Origin: Salinarimonas soli
GTDB lineage: Bacteria; Pseudomonadota; Alphaproteobacteria; Rhizobiales; Beijerinckiaceae
Length of the DNA: 64,000 nucleotides
Assembly: GCF_008386575.1 (NCBI RefSeq)
Contig: NZ_VUOA01000014.1
Location: 67,784-131,783, forward strand
Reading direction: 5' to 3'
In this document: piece after piece, positions 44,205 through 53,374 of the stretch
How the letters are laid out: every line of letters starts with the position of its first letter
Numbering within the stretch: the first letter of the stretch is position 1
The notes under the pieces: generated by a model
Told to the model about the DNA's origin: nothing
The model's input: only the letters and a program-made list of their open reading frames with translations
Databases searched by the model: none
Program-made: the position numbers and the translations under genes

Positions 44205-46057
44205 TGGCCCCTCTCCTGCGGGTCCAGGATCTCGCCGTCACCTTCACGACCGCCTCGGGCGAGGTGCGGGCCGTCGACGGGGTCTCGTTCGACGTGGCGC
44301 GCGGGCGCACGGTGGCGCTCGTCGGCGAATCGGGCTCCGGCAAGTCCGTGACGGCGCAGGCGATCCTGCGCCTCCTCCCGAAAAGCGCCCGCATCGTCGG
44401 CGGCTCGATGCTGTTCTCGGAAACGCCCGGCGCCATCCCCCTGGACCTTGCGCGCCTCGACCCCAGCAGCGGCACCCTGCGCCGTCTGCGCGGCGGGCGC
44501 ATCGCCATGGTCTTCCAGGATCCGATGACGTCCCTCTCCCCCCTCCACACGGTGGGCGACCAGGTGTCGGAGGCTCTGCTCGCGCACGAGCCTGTCTCGC
44601 GCAAGGAGGCGCTGGAGCGGGCCCGCGCCGCCCTGGAGCGGGTCGGCTTTCCCGATCCCGCCCGGGCTCTCGATACCTATCCCTTCGAGCTCTCCGGGGG
44701 CCTGCGCCAGCGCGCCATGATCGCCATGGCCCTCATCACGCGCCCGGCCCTCCTCATCGCCGACGAGCCCACCACCGCGCTCGACATGACCACCCAAGCC
44801 GGGATCCTCGACTTGATCCGGGATCTCCAGGCCGACACCGGGATGGCCGTGCTCATGATCACCCACGATCTCGGCGTGGTGGCGAACGTGGCCGACGAGG
44901 TGGTCGTGCTCTATCGCGGGCGTGTCATGGAGGCGGGCGGGCGCAACGCGCTCTTCCGCCACCCGCGCCATCCTTATTTCAAGGCGCTGCTGCACGCGGT
45001 GCCGCGCTTCCACATGGAGCCCGGCGAGCGCCTCACGCCGATCCGCGACGTCCGCCCGCCCCTGCCCGAGCGCCGCGAGCCCGCGCCTGCCGGCGCCGGC
45101 CCGGTTCTGGCGGTCTGCGACGTGCGCAAGACCTACACCCTGCGCGCCGGCCTGTTCAGCGGCACGACGCGCCTGGTCCACGCGGTGAACGGCGTCTCCC
45201 TCCATCTCATGCCGGGGGAGACCCTCGGCCTCGTCGGCGAGTCCGGCAGCGGCAAGACCACCCTGATCCGCATGGTCCTGCGCTCCCTCGATCCCGATTC
45301 CGGCACGATCGCCTACGACGACGGCACCGGGCCCGCCGACGTGCACCGGCTGTCGGGCGAGGCGCTGGCGCGCTTCCGCCGCGCGGTGGGCTTCGTCTTC
45401 CAGGACCCGTACTCGTCGCTCAACCCGCGCATGACGGCCCTGGAGATCGTCACCGAGCCCCTGCGCATCGGCGGCGCCGGCCGCGAGGCGCGCTACCGGC
45501 GGGCCAAGGCGCTCATGGACATGGTGGGCCTGCCGCGATCGAGCCTCGGGCGCTATCCCCACGCCTTCTCCGGCGGCCAGCGCCAGCGCCTCGGGATCGC
45601 GCGGGCGCTCGCGCTGGAGCCGCGCATCCTCATCTGCGACGAGCCCGTCTCGGCCCTCGACGTCTCGGTCCAGGCCCAGATCCTGAACCTCCTGCGCGAC
45701 CTTCAGGGGGCGCTCGGCCTGTCCTGCCTCTTCGTGTCCCACAATCTCGCGGTGGTCGACTACATGGCCGAGCGGATCTGCGTCATGTGCCGCGGCCTCG
45801 TGGTCGAGGAGGCGCCCCGCGCGGCGCTCTTCCGCAACCCCGTCCACCCCTATACCCGGACGCTGCTCGCCGCCGTGCCCGAGCCCGACCCCGACCATCC
45901 TCTCGACTTCGCCGCGTTGCGCCGCGACCGCCTGTCCGATCCCCGCACCTGGCCCGCGCCGTTTACGCTCGCGCCCGGCGAGGCCGGGGTGATGCACGAG
46001 ATCGAGCCCGGCCACCGGGTGCGCCGGACCGCCAAAGACCGCCAGGAGGCCGCCTGA
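44204..46057 (+). CDS. Oligopeptide-type ABC importer, fused double ATPase (DppDF/GsiA-like)
   Basis: ATPase of 617 residues with two complete nucleotide-binding domains. NBD1 (about 5-270) has VGESGSGKSVTAQAILRL, VFQDPMTSLSP, ELSGGLRQRAMIAMAL and LLIADEPTTALD. NBD2 (about 300-600) has VGESGSGKTTLIRMVLRSL, VFQDPYSSLNPR, FSGGQRQRLGIARAL and ILICDEPVSALDV. The C-terminal HPYTRTLLAAVPEPDPDHP segments after each domain are specific to dipeptide/oligopeptide importers. The ATG overlaps the previous stop by one base (TGATG) with GGAGG upstream. Two permeases and a binding protein follow, so this is a full importer embedded in a glycan operon. Confidence 0.93.
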   Translation: MAPLLRVQDLAVTFTTASGEVRAVDGVSFDVARGRTVALVGESGSGKSVTAQAILRLLPKSARIVGGSMLFSETPGAIPLDLARLDPSSGTLRRLRGGRIAMVFQDPMTSLSPLHTVGDQVSEALLAHEPVSRKEALERARAALERVGFPDPARALDTYPFELSGGLRQRAMIAMALITRPALLIADEPTTALDMTTQAGILDLIRDLQADTGMAVLMITHDLGVVANVADEVVVLYRGRVMEAGGRNALFRHPRHPYFKALLHAVPRFHMEPGERLTPIRDVRPPLPERREPAPAGAGPVLAVCDVRKTYTLRAGLFSGTTRLVHAVNGVSLHLMPGETLGLVGESGSGKTTLIRMVLRSLDPDSGTIAYDDGTGPADVHRLSGEALARFRRAVGFVFQDPYSSLNPRMTALEIVTEPLRIGGAGREARYRRAKALMDMVGLPRSSLGRYPHAFSGGQRQRLGIARALALEPRILICDEPVSALDVSVQAQILNLLRDLQGALGLSCLFVSHNLAVVDYMAERICVMCRGLVVEEAPRAALFRNPVHPYTRTLLAAVPEPDPDHPLDFAALRRDRLSDPRTWPAPFTLAPGEAGVMHEIEPGHRVRRTAKDRQEAA

Positions 46058-46935
46058 TGACCACGATCTTCGCCCGCCCAGCTCCCCGCCCGAGCGCGCC
46101 CCTGGAGCGGCTGCGCCGGCGCCTGCTGGAGCCCTTCTTCACGAGGCTCGGCTACGATCTCGTGCCGGCGGTGCCCGAGTGGGAGCACCGGCCCCTGTCG
46201 CGCCGCGAGGTGGACCGGCTCGTCACGGCCGCCGCGCGGGGGCTTTCAGCCGATATGGCGGCGGCAGGGCTCACGCCGCGGGAGGCGCCGGAGGCGACGG
46301 TCGCCGCGTTCCTCGATCTCATCCGCACCTGCCCGGTACGCCAGAAGCGCGGCGGGAACGGCTTCAACGGCGCGCTCCAGGTCTATGCCGTCGTACGAGC
46401 CCTCCAGCCGAGCGTAATCGTGGAATCCGGCGTGTTCCGCGGCCTCACCACGTGGCTCATGCGCCAGGCCGCGCCCGACGCCACGATCCTGTGCTTCGAC
46501 CCGAATCTCGGGAACCTGCACTACCGCGATCCGGCCGCGCGCTACTCGACGGACGACTGGTCGAGCGCCGACCTCTCGGGTCTCGACACGGCGGACGCGC
46601 TCGCCTTCTTCGACGACCATATCAGCCAAGCCCGCCGTATCCTCGAGTCCTCCGACCGGGGCTTCCGCCGCGTCCTGTTCGACGACAACGCCGCCGCCCA
46701 CCGCATCCACGGCCATGGCGGGCCGGCCCACCCGACCTTGAGCATGGTGCTCGACGACGATCCCGGCGAGCCGATCCGCTGGCGGCGCAACGGGCGCGAG
46801 TTCGCCTACGTGCCCGATCCCGCCCTGCTCGCCGAGGCGCGGTCCCGCATCGCGCTCGCCCACGATTTTGACGACCTCCATGCCGCCACGGGCTACTCGC
46901 CCGCAAGGATCAGCTATGTGGCGCTTCGCGCTTGA
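46057..46935 (+). CDS. SAM-dependent methyltransferase-like protein (CmcI/methyltransferase-24 type)
   Basis: Protein of 292 residues with a probable class I Rossmann fold. ESGVFRGLTTWLMRQ (123-137) would be SAM motif I, and ILCFDPN (144-150) the acidic end of strand 2. Downstream, FFDDH (184-188) and VLFDDNAAAHRIHGHGG (206-222) resemble the metal-binding acidic and His clusters of CmcI-like enzymes. I infer O-methylation or a related tailoring of a sugar, but the activity is not settled. The start is ATG 46057, overlapping the ABC ATPase stop by one base with GGAGG upstream. The next gene begins 20 bases before its stop, so expression is coupled. Confidence 0.65.
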   Translation: MTTIFARPAPRPSAPLERLRRRLLEPFFTRLGYDLVPAVPEWEHRPLSRREVDRLVTAAARGLSADMAAAGLTPREAPEATVAAFLDLIRTCPVRQKRGGNGFNGALQVYAVVRALQPSVIVESGVFRGLTTWLMRQAAPDATILCFDPNLGNLHYRDPAARYSTDDWSSADLSGLDTADALAFFDDHISQARRILESSDRGFRRVLFDDNAAAHRIHGHGGPAHPTLSMVLDDDPGEPIRWRRNGREFAYVPDPALLAEARSRIALAHDFDDLHAATGYSPARISYVALRA

Positions 46936-48838
46936 ACTCGCGCTCGGTCTGGCGCTCGGCCTCGCCGCCCTCCCGGCGGCGGCCCTCGACGCGGTCGAGA
47001 CGCCCTCGCTCGCGGCGCGGGTCGCGCGCGGGGAGCTGCCGCCCGTCGCCGCGCGCCTGCCCGCCGAGCCCCTCGTGGTCGATCCCGAGGCGAGCGGGCG
47101 CACGTTCGGCCGGCCGGGCGGCAGCCTCGTGACGCTCGCGCCCCGCGCCCGCGACATCCGCTACGTCTCGACATTCTCCTATGCGCGGCTCGTCGGCTAC
47201 GACGAGGCGCTGCATCTCGGGCCCGACATCCTGGCGCGGGTGGACGACGAGGCGGGCCGGGTCTTCACGCTCCATCTGCGCCCGGGCCACCGCTGGTCCG
47301 ACGGGCATCCCTTCACGGCGGAGGACTTCCGCTACTTCTGGGAGGACGTCGCGACAAACCGGGAGCTCACCCCCGGCGGCGTGCCCGATTTCCTCCTCGT
47401 CGACGGGCGCCCGCCGCGCTTCGAGGTGATCGACGAGCGCACAATCCGCTATGCCTGGGACGCTCCCAACCCGCGCTTCCTGCCGGCGCTCGCCGCGCCC
47501 CGCGATCCCTACATCTACCGCCCGGCCCACTACCTGAAGCGCTATCACGCGGTCTACACCGACCCGGACGCCCTGCTCCAGAAGGCCCGGCGCCAGAAGC
47601 TCGCCTCGTGGGCGGCCCTGCATAACCGGGTCGACGACATGAACGAGGGATCGAACCTCGACATGCCGACGCTCAATCCCTGGCGGATCGCGACGCCCGC
47701 CCCCGCGTCCCGCTTCGTCTTCGAGCGCAACCCATACTACCACCGGGTCGACACGCGCGGCCAACAGCTGCCCTATATCGACCGGATCGTCGTGGACGTC
47801 GCGGCCGCGGGGCTCTTCGCGGCGAAGGCCAATGCGGGCGAGGCGGACCTGCTCGCCCGCGGCCTCTCGATCCTCGACGTGCCGATCCTCAAGGAGGGCG
47901 AGCGGGCGCGCGGCTACCGCACGCTCCTGTGGCGCAACGCCCGCGGCTCGGAGCTCGCCCTCTACCCGAACCTCAACGTGGTCGACCCCGTCTGGCGCGC
48001 GCTCAACCGCGACGTCCGCTTCCGCCGCGCCCTGTCGCTCGGCATCGACCGGCGCACCCTCAACAACGCCCTGTTCTTCGGGCTCGGCGTCGAGGGGGCC
48101 AACACGGTGCTGGAGGGCTCGGCGCTGCATACGCCCGATCTTCGCACCACGAACGCCACCTACGACCCCGCCGAGGCCCGCCGCCTCCTCGACGCGGCGG
48201 GCCTGAACCGTCGCGACGGCAGCGGGACCCGCCTCCTCTCCGACGGACGCCCCCTGGAGATCGTCGTCGAGACCGACGGCGACGCGCCCCTCGTGGTGGA
48301 TGGGCTCACCCTCATCGCGGAGTTCTGGCGCGAGATCGGCATCCGCCTGATCGTGAAGCCGCAGGACCGCACGGTGCTGCGCAACCGCATCTATGCGGGG
48401 CACACCGTGCTTTCGGCGGGGCCCGGCCTCGACAACGCGACGCCCACGCCCGTGATGGTTCCCGTCGAGCTCGCGCCCATGCGCCAGGACACCTGGTCCT
48501 GGCCGAAATGGGGGCAATATGCCGAGACGCGGGGCGGCGCCGGCGAGGCCGTCGACATGCCCGAGGCGATGGCGCTCCAGGAGTCCTTCGGCCGCTGGGC
48601 GGCGAGCGCGGACGAGGCCGGCAAGGCCGCCGCCTGGCGCGACATGCTCGAGAACCACGCCCGGAACGTCTGGACGATCGGCACCGTCGCCGGCGCCCCG
48701 CATCCGATCGTGGTGCGCTCAGGCCTGGAAAACCTGCCGCGCCGGGGCGACTGGGCCTGGGAGCCCACCGCGATGCTCGGGGTCTACCGCCTCGACGAGC
48801 TCTATTGGAGCCGCCCGGCGGACGGGAGGCCCTCGTGA
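46916..48838 (+). CDS. Oligopeptide-type ABC importer substrate-binding protein (SBP family 5)
   Basis: Periplasmic binding protein of 640 residues, at the large end of family 5. The signal peptide covers about 1-24 (ALELALGLALGLAALPAAALD). The mature protein has FTLHLRPGHRWSDGHPFTAE and FERNPYYHRVDTRGQQLPYI, both hallmarks of SBP_bac_5 proteins, and FRRALSLGIDRRTLNNALF later. ATG 46916 lies within the previous gene and has AAGGA 6 bases ahead. Ligands of this family include peptides, opines, oligosaccharides and muropeptides, so the glycan context leaves open that it imports a saccharide. It is followed by two permeases. Confidence 0.9.
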   Translation: MWRFALELALGLALGLAALPAAALDAVETPSLAARVARGELPPVAARLPAEPLVVDPEASGRTFGRPGGSLVTLAPRARDIRYVSTFSYARLVGYDEALHLGPDILARVDDEAGRVFTLHLRPGHRWSDGHPFTAEDFRYFWEDVATNRELTPGGVPDFLLVDGRPPRFEVIDERTIRYAWDAPNPRFLPALAAPRDPYIYRPAHYLKRYHAVYTDPDALLQKARRQKLASWAALHNRVDDMNEGSNLDMPTLNPWRIATPAPASRFVFERNPYYHRVDTRGQQLPYIDRIVVDVAAAGLFAAKANAGEADLLARGLSILDVPILKEGERARGYRTLLWRNARGSELALYPNLNVVDPVWRALNRDVRFRRALSLGIDRRTLNNALFFGLGVEGANTVLEGSALHTPDLRTTNATYDPAEARRLLDAAGLNRRDGSGTRLLSDGRPLEIVVETDGDAPLVVDGLTLIAEFWREIGIRLIVKPQDRTVLRNRIYAGHTVLSAGPGLDNATPTPVMVPVELAPMRQDTWSWPKWGQYAETRGGAGEAVDMPEAMALQESFGRWAASADEAGKAAAWRDMLENHARNVWTIGTVAGAPHPIVVRSGLENLPRRGDWAWEPTAMLGVYRLDELYWSRPADGRPS

Positions 48839-49857
48839 TCCGCTACCTCCTGCGCCGCCTCCTCGGCATGGCGGCGACCCTCCTCCTGATCTCCGCCCTC
48901 GTCTTCCTCATCATCAAGCTCCCCCCCGGCGACTTCCTCACGAACCAGATCCAGGAGCTGCGAGGCCAGGGCGAGGCGGCCTCCGTGGCGCGCGCCGAGT
49001 TCCTGATGCGCCAATACGGGCTCGACCGGCCGGTGGTGGAGCAGTACCTCGCCTGGGTCGGGCTGATGCCGGGCCCGGCGGGCTTCTCGGGCCTCCTCCA
49101 GGGCGACTGGGGGTGGTCCTTCGAGTTCGACCGCCCCGTGCGCGAGGTGGTGGGCGACGCCCTCTGGCTCACCCTCGTCGTCAACCTCGCGGTCCTCCTC
49201 TTCGTCCACGCGGTGGCGATCCCGATCGCGATCTACTCGGCGACGCGGCCCTACTCGCTCGGCGACACGGTGGTCACCTTCATCGGCTATGTGGGCCTTG
49301 CGACGCCGAGCTTCCTCCTCGCCCTCGTCATGCTGTTCTACGCCAATCGCTGGTTCGGCGTGTCGATCGGCGGGCTCTACGACCCGGCCTTCGAGGGCAA
49401 GCCGTGGAGCGCCGACAAGGTCCTGTCGCTCGTCTCCCACCTCGTGGTCCCGACCCTCGTCATCGGCCTGTCGGGCACCGCCGCCATGATCCGGCGCATG
49501 CGGGCGAACCTCCTCGACGAGCTCGCCAAGCCCTATTACGTGACCGCCAAGGCCAAGGGCCTGACCCGGCGGCGCGCGCTCCTGAAATACCCGTTCCGGA
49601 TGTCGCTCAACCCCTTCGTGGCCGACATCGGCAACCTGCTGCCGGGCCTCGTCTCGGGCTCCGTCCTCGTCTCCCTGGTGCTCAGCCTGCCCACCGTCGG
49701 CCCGCTCCTGCTCGGCGCCCTCAAGACGCAGGACCAGTTCCTGGCGGGCTTCATCCTCATGTTCGTGGCGGCGCTCACCGTCATCGGCATGCTCGTCTCT
49801 GACCTCGCGCTCGCCTGGCTCGACCCGCGCATCCGCTTAGGGGGACGGCGGCGATGA
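48835..49857 (+). CDS. Oligopeptide-type ABC importer permease (DppB/OppB-like)
   Basis: Permease of 340 residues with six predicted helices. MIRYLLRRLLGMAATLLLIS-type opening and the periplasmic segment LLQGDWGWSFEFDRPVREVV are standard for DppB proteins, and the EAA loop appears as ELAKPYYVTAKAKGLTRRRA. The start is GTG 48835 with GGGAGG 5 bases upstream; it overlaps the binding-protein stop (GTGA). The next permease starts inside its stop (ATGA at 49854). The set 44204-51011 therefore makes a complete importer. Confidence 0.92.
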   Translation: MIRYLLRRLLGMAATLLLISALVFLIIKLPPGDFLTNQIQELRGQGEAASVARAEFLMRQYGLDRPVVEQYLAWVGLMPGPAGFSGLLQGDWGWSFEFDRPVREVVGDALWLTLVVNLAVLLFVHAVAIPIAIYSATRPYSLGDTVVTFIGYVGLATPSFLLALVMLFYANRWFGVSIGGLYDPAFEGKPWSADKVLSLVSHLVVPTLVIGLSGTAAMIRRMRANLLDELAKPYYVTAKAKGLTRRRALLKYPFRMSLNPFVADIGNLLPGLVSGSVLVSLVLSLPTVGPLLLGALKTQDQFLAGFILMFVAALTVIGMLVSDLALAWLDPRIRLGGRRR

Positions 49858-51011
49858 CGGCGCAGGACCGCTCGCATTATGTCGATCCCAGACCCTTCGA
49901 GCCGGGCGAGGTGGAGCCGTCGGGGCTGCACGACGAGCGCTACGACCGCGCCTCGTCCCGGCGGCTGATCTGGTGGCGGTTCAAGCGGCACCGGATCGCC
50001 GTGGCCTCCCTCGTGCTCATCGGCCTGTTCTATCTCGTGGCGTTCCTGGCGGAGCCGCTCGCCCCTTACGACGAATCCCGTCGCCACGGCGATTTCATCT
50101 ACGCGCCCCCGCAGGGCCTCCACCTCGTCCACGAGGGAGTGCTCCGCGGGCCCTTCGTCTACCCTTATCGCTTCGTCTTCGACCCCGAGACCTTCACCCG
50201 CGCCTACATCGTCGACCGGACCCGGCCGCAGCCTCTGCGCTATCTCTGCTCTGGCCAGGCCTACCGGTTCTGGGGGCTGTTCGAGACGCGCTTCCGCTTC
50301 GTCTGCCCTCCCGAGGACGGCACCCTGTTCGTCCTCGGCACCGACCGGCTGGGGCGCGACGTGTTCTCGCGCATCATCCACGGCACGCGCATCTCGCTCA
50401 CCGTGGGGCTCATCGGTATCACGATCTCGTTCGCCCTGGGCCTCTTCTTCGGCGGCATCGCCGGCTATTTCGGCGGCTGGATCGACACCCTGGTGCAGCG
50501 GCTCATCGAGGTCATCCGCTCGCTGCCCGAGCTGCCGCTCTGGCTGGCGCTTTCGGCGGCGCTGCCGGCGAACTGGAGCCCGCTTCTCGTCTTCCTCGGC
50601 ATCACGGTGATCCTCGGCCTCCTCGACTGGCCGGGGCTCGCGCGGGCCGTGCGCTCGAAGCTTCTGGCGCTGCGCGAGGAGGAGTTCGTGCGCGCGGCCG
50701 AGCTCATGGGCGCGCGCCCGAGCCGGGTCATCGCCCGTCACCTCATCCCGAACTTCATGAGCCACCTCATCGCCTCGGCGACGCTCTCGATCCCCGGGAT
50801 GATCCTCGGCGAGACGGCGCTCTCCTTCCTCGGCCTCGGCCTGCGGCCCCCGGTGACGAGCTGGGGCGTGCTCCTGTCGGAGGCGCAGAACCTCGCGGCC
50901 GTGCAGCTCTATCCGTGGCTGCTCCTGCCCATGGTACCCGTCTTCCTCGTGGTGCTGGCCTTCAACTTCCTCGGCGACGGCCTGCGCGACGCGGCCGATC
51001 CCTATCATTAG
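49854..51011 (+). CDS. Oligopeptide-type ABC importer permease (DppC/OppC-like) with enlarged periplasmic loop
   Basis: Permease of 385 residues, some 80-90 longer than typical DppC. A 45-residue cytoplasmic tail precedes helix 1 (about 48-68). The loop between helices 1 and 2 (about 70-180) is greatly enlarged, containing two cysteines (C132 and C151) that could form a disulfide. It ends in the conserved GTDRLGRDVFSRIIHGTRIS. The EAA loop is EEFVRAAELMGARPSRVIAR, and helix regions such as GETALSFLGLGLRPP are standard. The start is ATG 49854, overlapping the previous permease stop. It is separated by 16 bases from the UDP-sugar dehydrogenase. Confidence 0.92.
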   Translation: MTAQDRSHYVDPRPFEPGEVEPSGLHDERYDRASSRRLIWWRFKRHRIAVASLVLIGLFYLVAFLAEPLAPYDESRRHGDFIYAPPQGLHLVHEGVLRGPFVYPYRFVFDPETFTRAYIVDRTRPQPLRYLCSGQAYRFWGLFETRFRFVCPPEDGTLFVLGTDRLGRDVFSRIIHGTRISLTVGLIGITISFALGLFFGGIAGYFGGWIDTLVQRLIEVIRSLPELPLWLALSAALPANWSPLLVFLGITVILGLLDWPGLARAVRSKLLALREEEFVRAAELMGARPSRVIARHLIPNFMSHLIASATLSIPGMILGETALSFLGLGLRPPVTSWGVLLSEAQNLAAVQLYPWLLLPMVPVFLVVLAFNFLGDGLRDAADPYH

Positions 51012-51027
51012 GACCCGGAGCACCGTC

Positions 51028-52386
51028 ATGAACGCCATCGCGGACAGCCAGAGCTTTCTTCAGGCCGCGCTGCTGACCCGGCTCTCCGACCGCACCGCGC
51101 GGGTGGGCGTGATCGGGCTCGGCTATGTGGGGCTGCCGCTCGCCCGGGCCCTCGTCCTCAAGGCGGGCTTCCCCGTGCTGGGCTTCGACACCGACCCGGC
51201 GAAGGTCGAGCGCCTGAACGGGGGCGGCTCCTACATCGCCCACGTCTCGCCCGACACGGTCGGCGCCATGCGGGAGGGGGAGCGCTTCTCGGCCACGGCG
51301 GATTTCGCGCGGCTCAACGAGTGCGACGTGGTGGTGATCTGCGTGCCGACCCCGCTCACCCCCCAGCGCGAGCCGGACCTGAGCTACGTCACCGACACGG
51401 CCCGCGCGATCGCGCGCAACGGGCGTCCCGGCCAGCTCGTGGTGCTGGAATCCACCACCTATCCGGGCACGACCCGAGACATCCTGGCGCCGCTCTTTCG
51501 CGAGCACGACTACCGCATCGACGAGACGCTGTTCCTCGCCTTTTCCCCTGAGCGCGAGGATCCCGGCAACCTCCAGTTCGAGACGACGACCATCCCGAAG
51601 ATCGTCGGCGCCGAGGGGCCGCGAGGCCTGGAGCTCGCGGCCGCGTTCTACCGCAGCGTGGTGGCCGAGGTGGTGCCGGTCTCCTCGTCCGCCGTGGCCG
51701 AGGCGGTGAAGATCACGGAGAACATCTTCCGCTCGGTGAACATCGCGCTCGTCAACGAGCTGAAGGTGATCTTCTCGGCCATGGACATCGACGTCTGGGA
51801 GGTGATCGAGGGCGCGAAGACGAAGCCGTTCGGCTTCATGCCGTTCTATCCAGGTCCCGGCCTGGGCGGCCACTGCATCCCGATCGACCCGTTCTACCTC
51901 ACCTGGAAGGCGCGCGAATACGAGACGCCGACGCGCTTCATCGAGCTCGCGGGCGAGGTCAACACCGCCATGCCGGCCTATGTGGTGGAGCGGCTGGCGC
52001 GCACGCTCGACGCCCGCTTCGGCCGGGGCCTGCGCGACGCCCGCATCCTCGTGCTCGGCGTCGCCTACAAGAAGAACGTGGACGATTCCCGCGAGAGCCC
52101 GGGGCTTCGCCTCATCGAGCTCCTGGAGGCGCGCGGCGCGCGGGTCGACTACCACGATCCCCACATCCCCGCCCTGCCCCGCACCCGCCGCCATCCCGGG
52201 CTCGCCGGCCGCCCGAGCGTCGCCCCGGAGCCCGGCTTCGCGGGACCCTACGACGCCGCCCTCGTCGTGACGGACCACGACGGGGTCGACTACGCCGACG
52301 TCGTGCGGGCCTGCCCCCTCGTGGTGGACACCCGCAACGTCTGCGCCCGCCTCGGCCTCGACGCGCCGAACGTCGTGAAGGCCTGA
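51028..52386 (+). CDS. Nucleotide-sugar 6-dehydrogenase (UDP-GlcNAc 6-dehydrogenase, WbpA-like)
   Basis: UDP-sugar dehydrogenase of 452 residues that oxidises C6 of a UDP-hexose to the uronate with two NAD+. The N-terminal NAD site is VGVIGLGYVGLPLARAL, the central dimer domain has KITENIFRSVNIALVNEL, and FYPGPGLGGHCIPIDPFYL holds the catalytic Cys (C283). VLGVAYKKNVDDSRESP and the C-terminal UDP-binding domain complete it. The sequence is closer in style to the WbpA/UDP-GlcNAc(ManNAc) dehydrogenase group than to Ugd (SPERxDPG variant REDPGN), but the precise sugar is inferred. It is the last gene of the operon and would supply a UDP-uronate to the encoded glycosyltransferases. Confidence 0.9.
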   Translation: MNAIADSQSFLQAALLTRLSDRTARVGVIGLGYVGLPLARALVLKAGFPVLGFDTDPAKVERLNGGGSYIAHVSPDTVGAMREGERFSATADFARLNECDVVVICVPTPLTPQREPDLSYVTDTARAIARNGRPGQLVVLESTTYPGTTRDILAPLFREHDYRIDETLFLAFSPEREDPGNLQFETTTIPKIVGAEGPRGLELAAAFYRSVVAEVVPVSSSAVAEAVKITENIFRSVNIALVNELKVIFSAMDIDVWEVIEGAKTKPFGFMPFYPGPGLGGHCIPIDPFYLTWKAREYETPTRFIELAGEVNTAMPAYVVERLARTLDARFGRGLRDARILVLGVAYKKNVDDSRESPGLRLIELLEARGARVDYHDPHIPALPRTRRHPGLAGRPSVAPEPGFAGPYDAALVVTDHDGVDYADVVRACPLVVDTRNVCARLGLDAPNVVKA

Positions 52387-52453
52387 CGACACCCGAGCAG
52401 CGGCTCGCGCTGCCGAGCCCGCCGACGCACCGCATTGGGGTCACCTGCCGTCC

Positions 52454-53374
52454 ATGGATCGCCTCGACGCCATGTCAGTCCTGATCGCCGCCGTCGAGGA
52501 GGGCAGCCTCTCGGCGGGCGCACGGCGCCTCAACAGCCCCGTCGCCACGGTGAGCCGGAAAGTGTCGGACCTGGAGGGCCTGCTCGGCACGCGCCTTCTC
52601 GTCCGCACGAGCCGCCGGCTGGAGCTCACGGAAGCCGGCCGCGACTATATCGAGGCGGCGCGGCGCATCCTGGAGCAGGTCGGCGAGGCGGAGCGGGCGG
52701 CCGCCGGGGAATATAACGAGCCTCGGGGCGACCTCGTCGTGACGGCAGCGACCGATTTCGGCCGCCGCCACCTCCGTCCCCTGGCCACGGAGTTCCTCGC
52801 GGCCCATCCGAAGATCAACCTGCGCCTGGTGCTCGGCGACCAGAGCCTCAACCTCGTGGAGGAGCATGTCCACGTCGCGATCCGGGTGGGGCATCTGGCG
52901 GATTCGTCGCTGCTCGCCTCTCGGGTCGGCTGGGCGGGGCTCGTCGCCTGCGCCAGCCCGGCCTATCTCGCCCGCCGCCCGGCCCCGCGGACGCTGGACG
53001 AGCTGCGCGAGCACGACGGCGTGACATTCCGCAGCCTCACGCCCTTCCGGATCTGGACCTTCGAGCGTGACGGGGCGCCCCTCGTCGTGGAGCCCCGGCC
53101 GCGGCTCGTGGTGAACGACATGGCGCTCGCGGTCCAGGCCGCCCTCGACGGCGCGGGGATCGTGCGGGCGATCTCCTACAACGTGGCGGACGAGATCGCC
53201 TCCGGCGCCCTCGTCCCCGTGCTCCAGGCCTTCGCCCCCAAGCCGACGCCCATCAGCCTCGTCCATCCGGGGGTCGGCCTGGTGCCCTTGAAGGTGCGGG
53301 CCTTCTTGACCTGGATGACCCCGCGCCTGCGCGAGCGCCTCGACCGGCCTCTGCCTCACGAGGCGGCGGGCTGA
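52454..53374 (+). CDS. LysR-family transcriptional regulator
   Basis: LysR-type regulator of 306 residues. The N-terminal winged helix-turn-helix (1-60) has AVEEGSLSAGARRLNSPVAT and VSRKVSDLEGLLGTRLLVRT, followed by TEAGRDYIEAARRIL. The effector domain (about 90-295) is of the type-2 periplasmic-binding-protein fold. The FRIWTFERDG segment and the PVATVSRKVSDLE turn are like the CrgA/DsdC-like subgroup that often controls adjacent efflux or oxidoreductase genes. It starts 67 bases after the UDP-sugar dehydrogenase and overlaps convergently by 19 bases with a Bcr/CflA-type exporter, which may be its target. Confidence 0.9.
   Translation: MDRLDAMSVLIAAVEEGSLSAGARRLNSPVATVSRKVSDLEGLLGTRLLVRTSRRLELTEAGRDYIEAARRILEQVGEAERAAAGEYNEPRGDLVVTAATDFGRRHLRPLATEFLAAHPKINLRLVLGDQSLNLVEEHVHVAIRVGHLADSSLLASRVGWAGLVACASPAYLARRPAPRTLDELREHDGVTFRSLTPFRIWTFERDGAPLVVEPRPRLVVNDMALAVQAALDGAGIVRAISYNVADEIASGALVPVLQAFAPKPTPISLVHPGVGLVPLKVRAFLTWMTPRLRERLDRPLPHEAAG

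Noticed and set aside
46057-46935. Calling the methyltransferase-like protein a cephalosporin hydroxylase
   Set aside because: CmcI-like acidic/His clusters are present, but the name implies a reaction that the sequence does not show.
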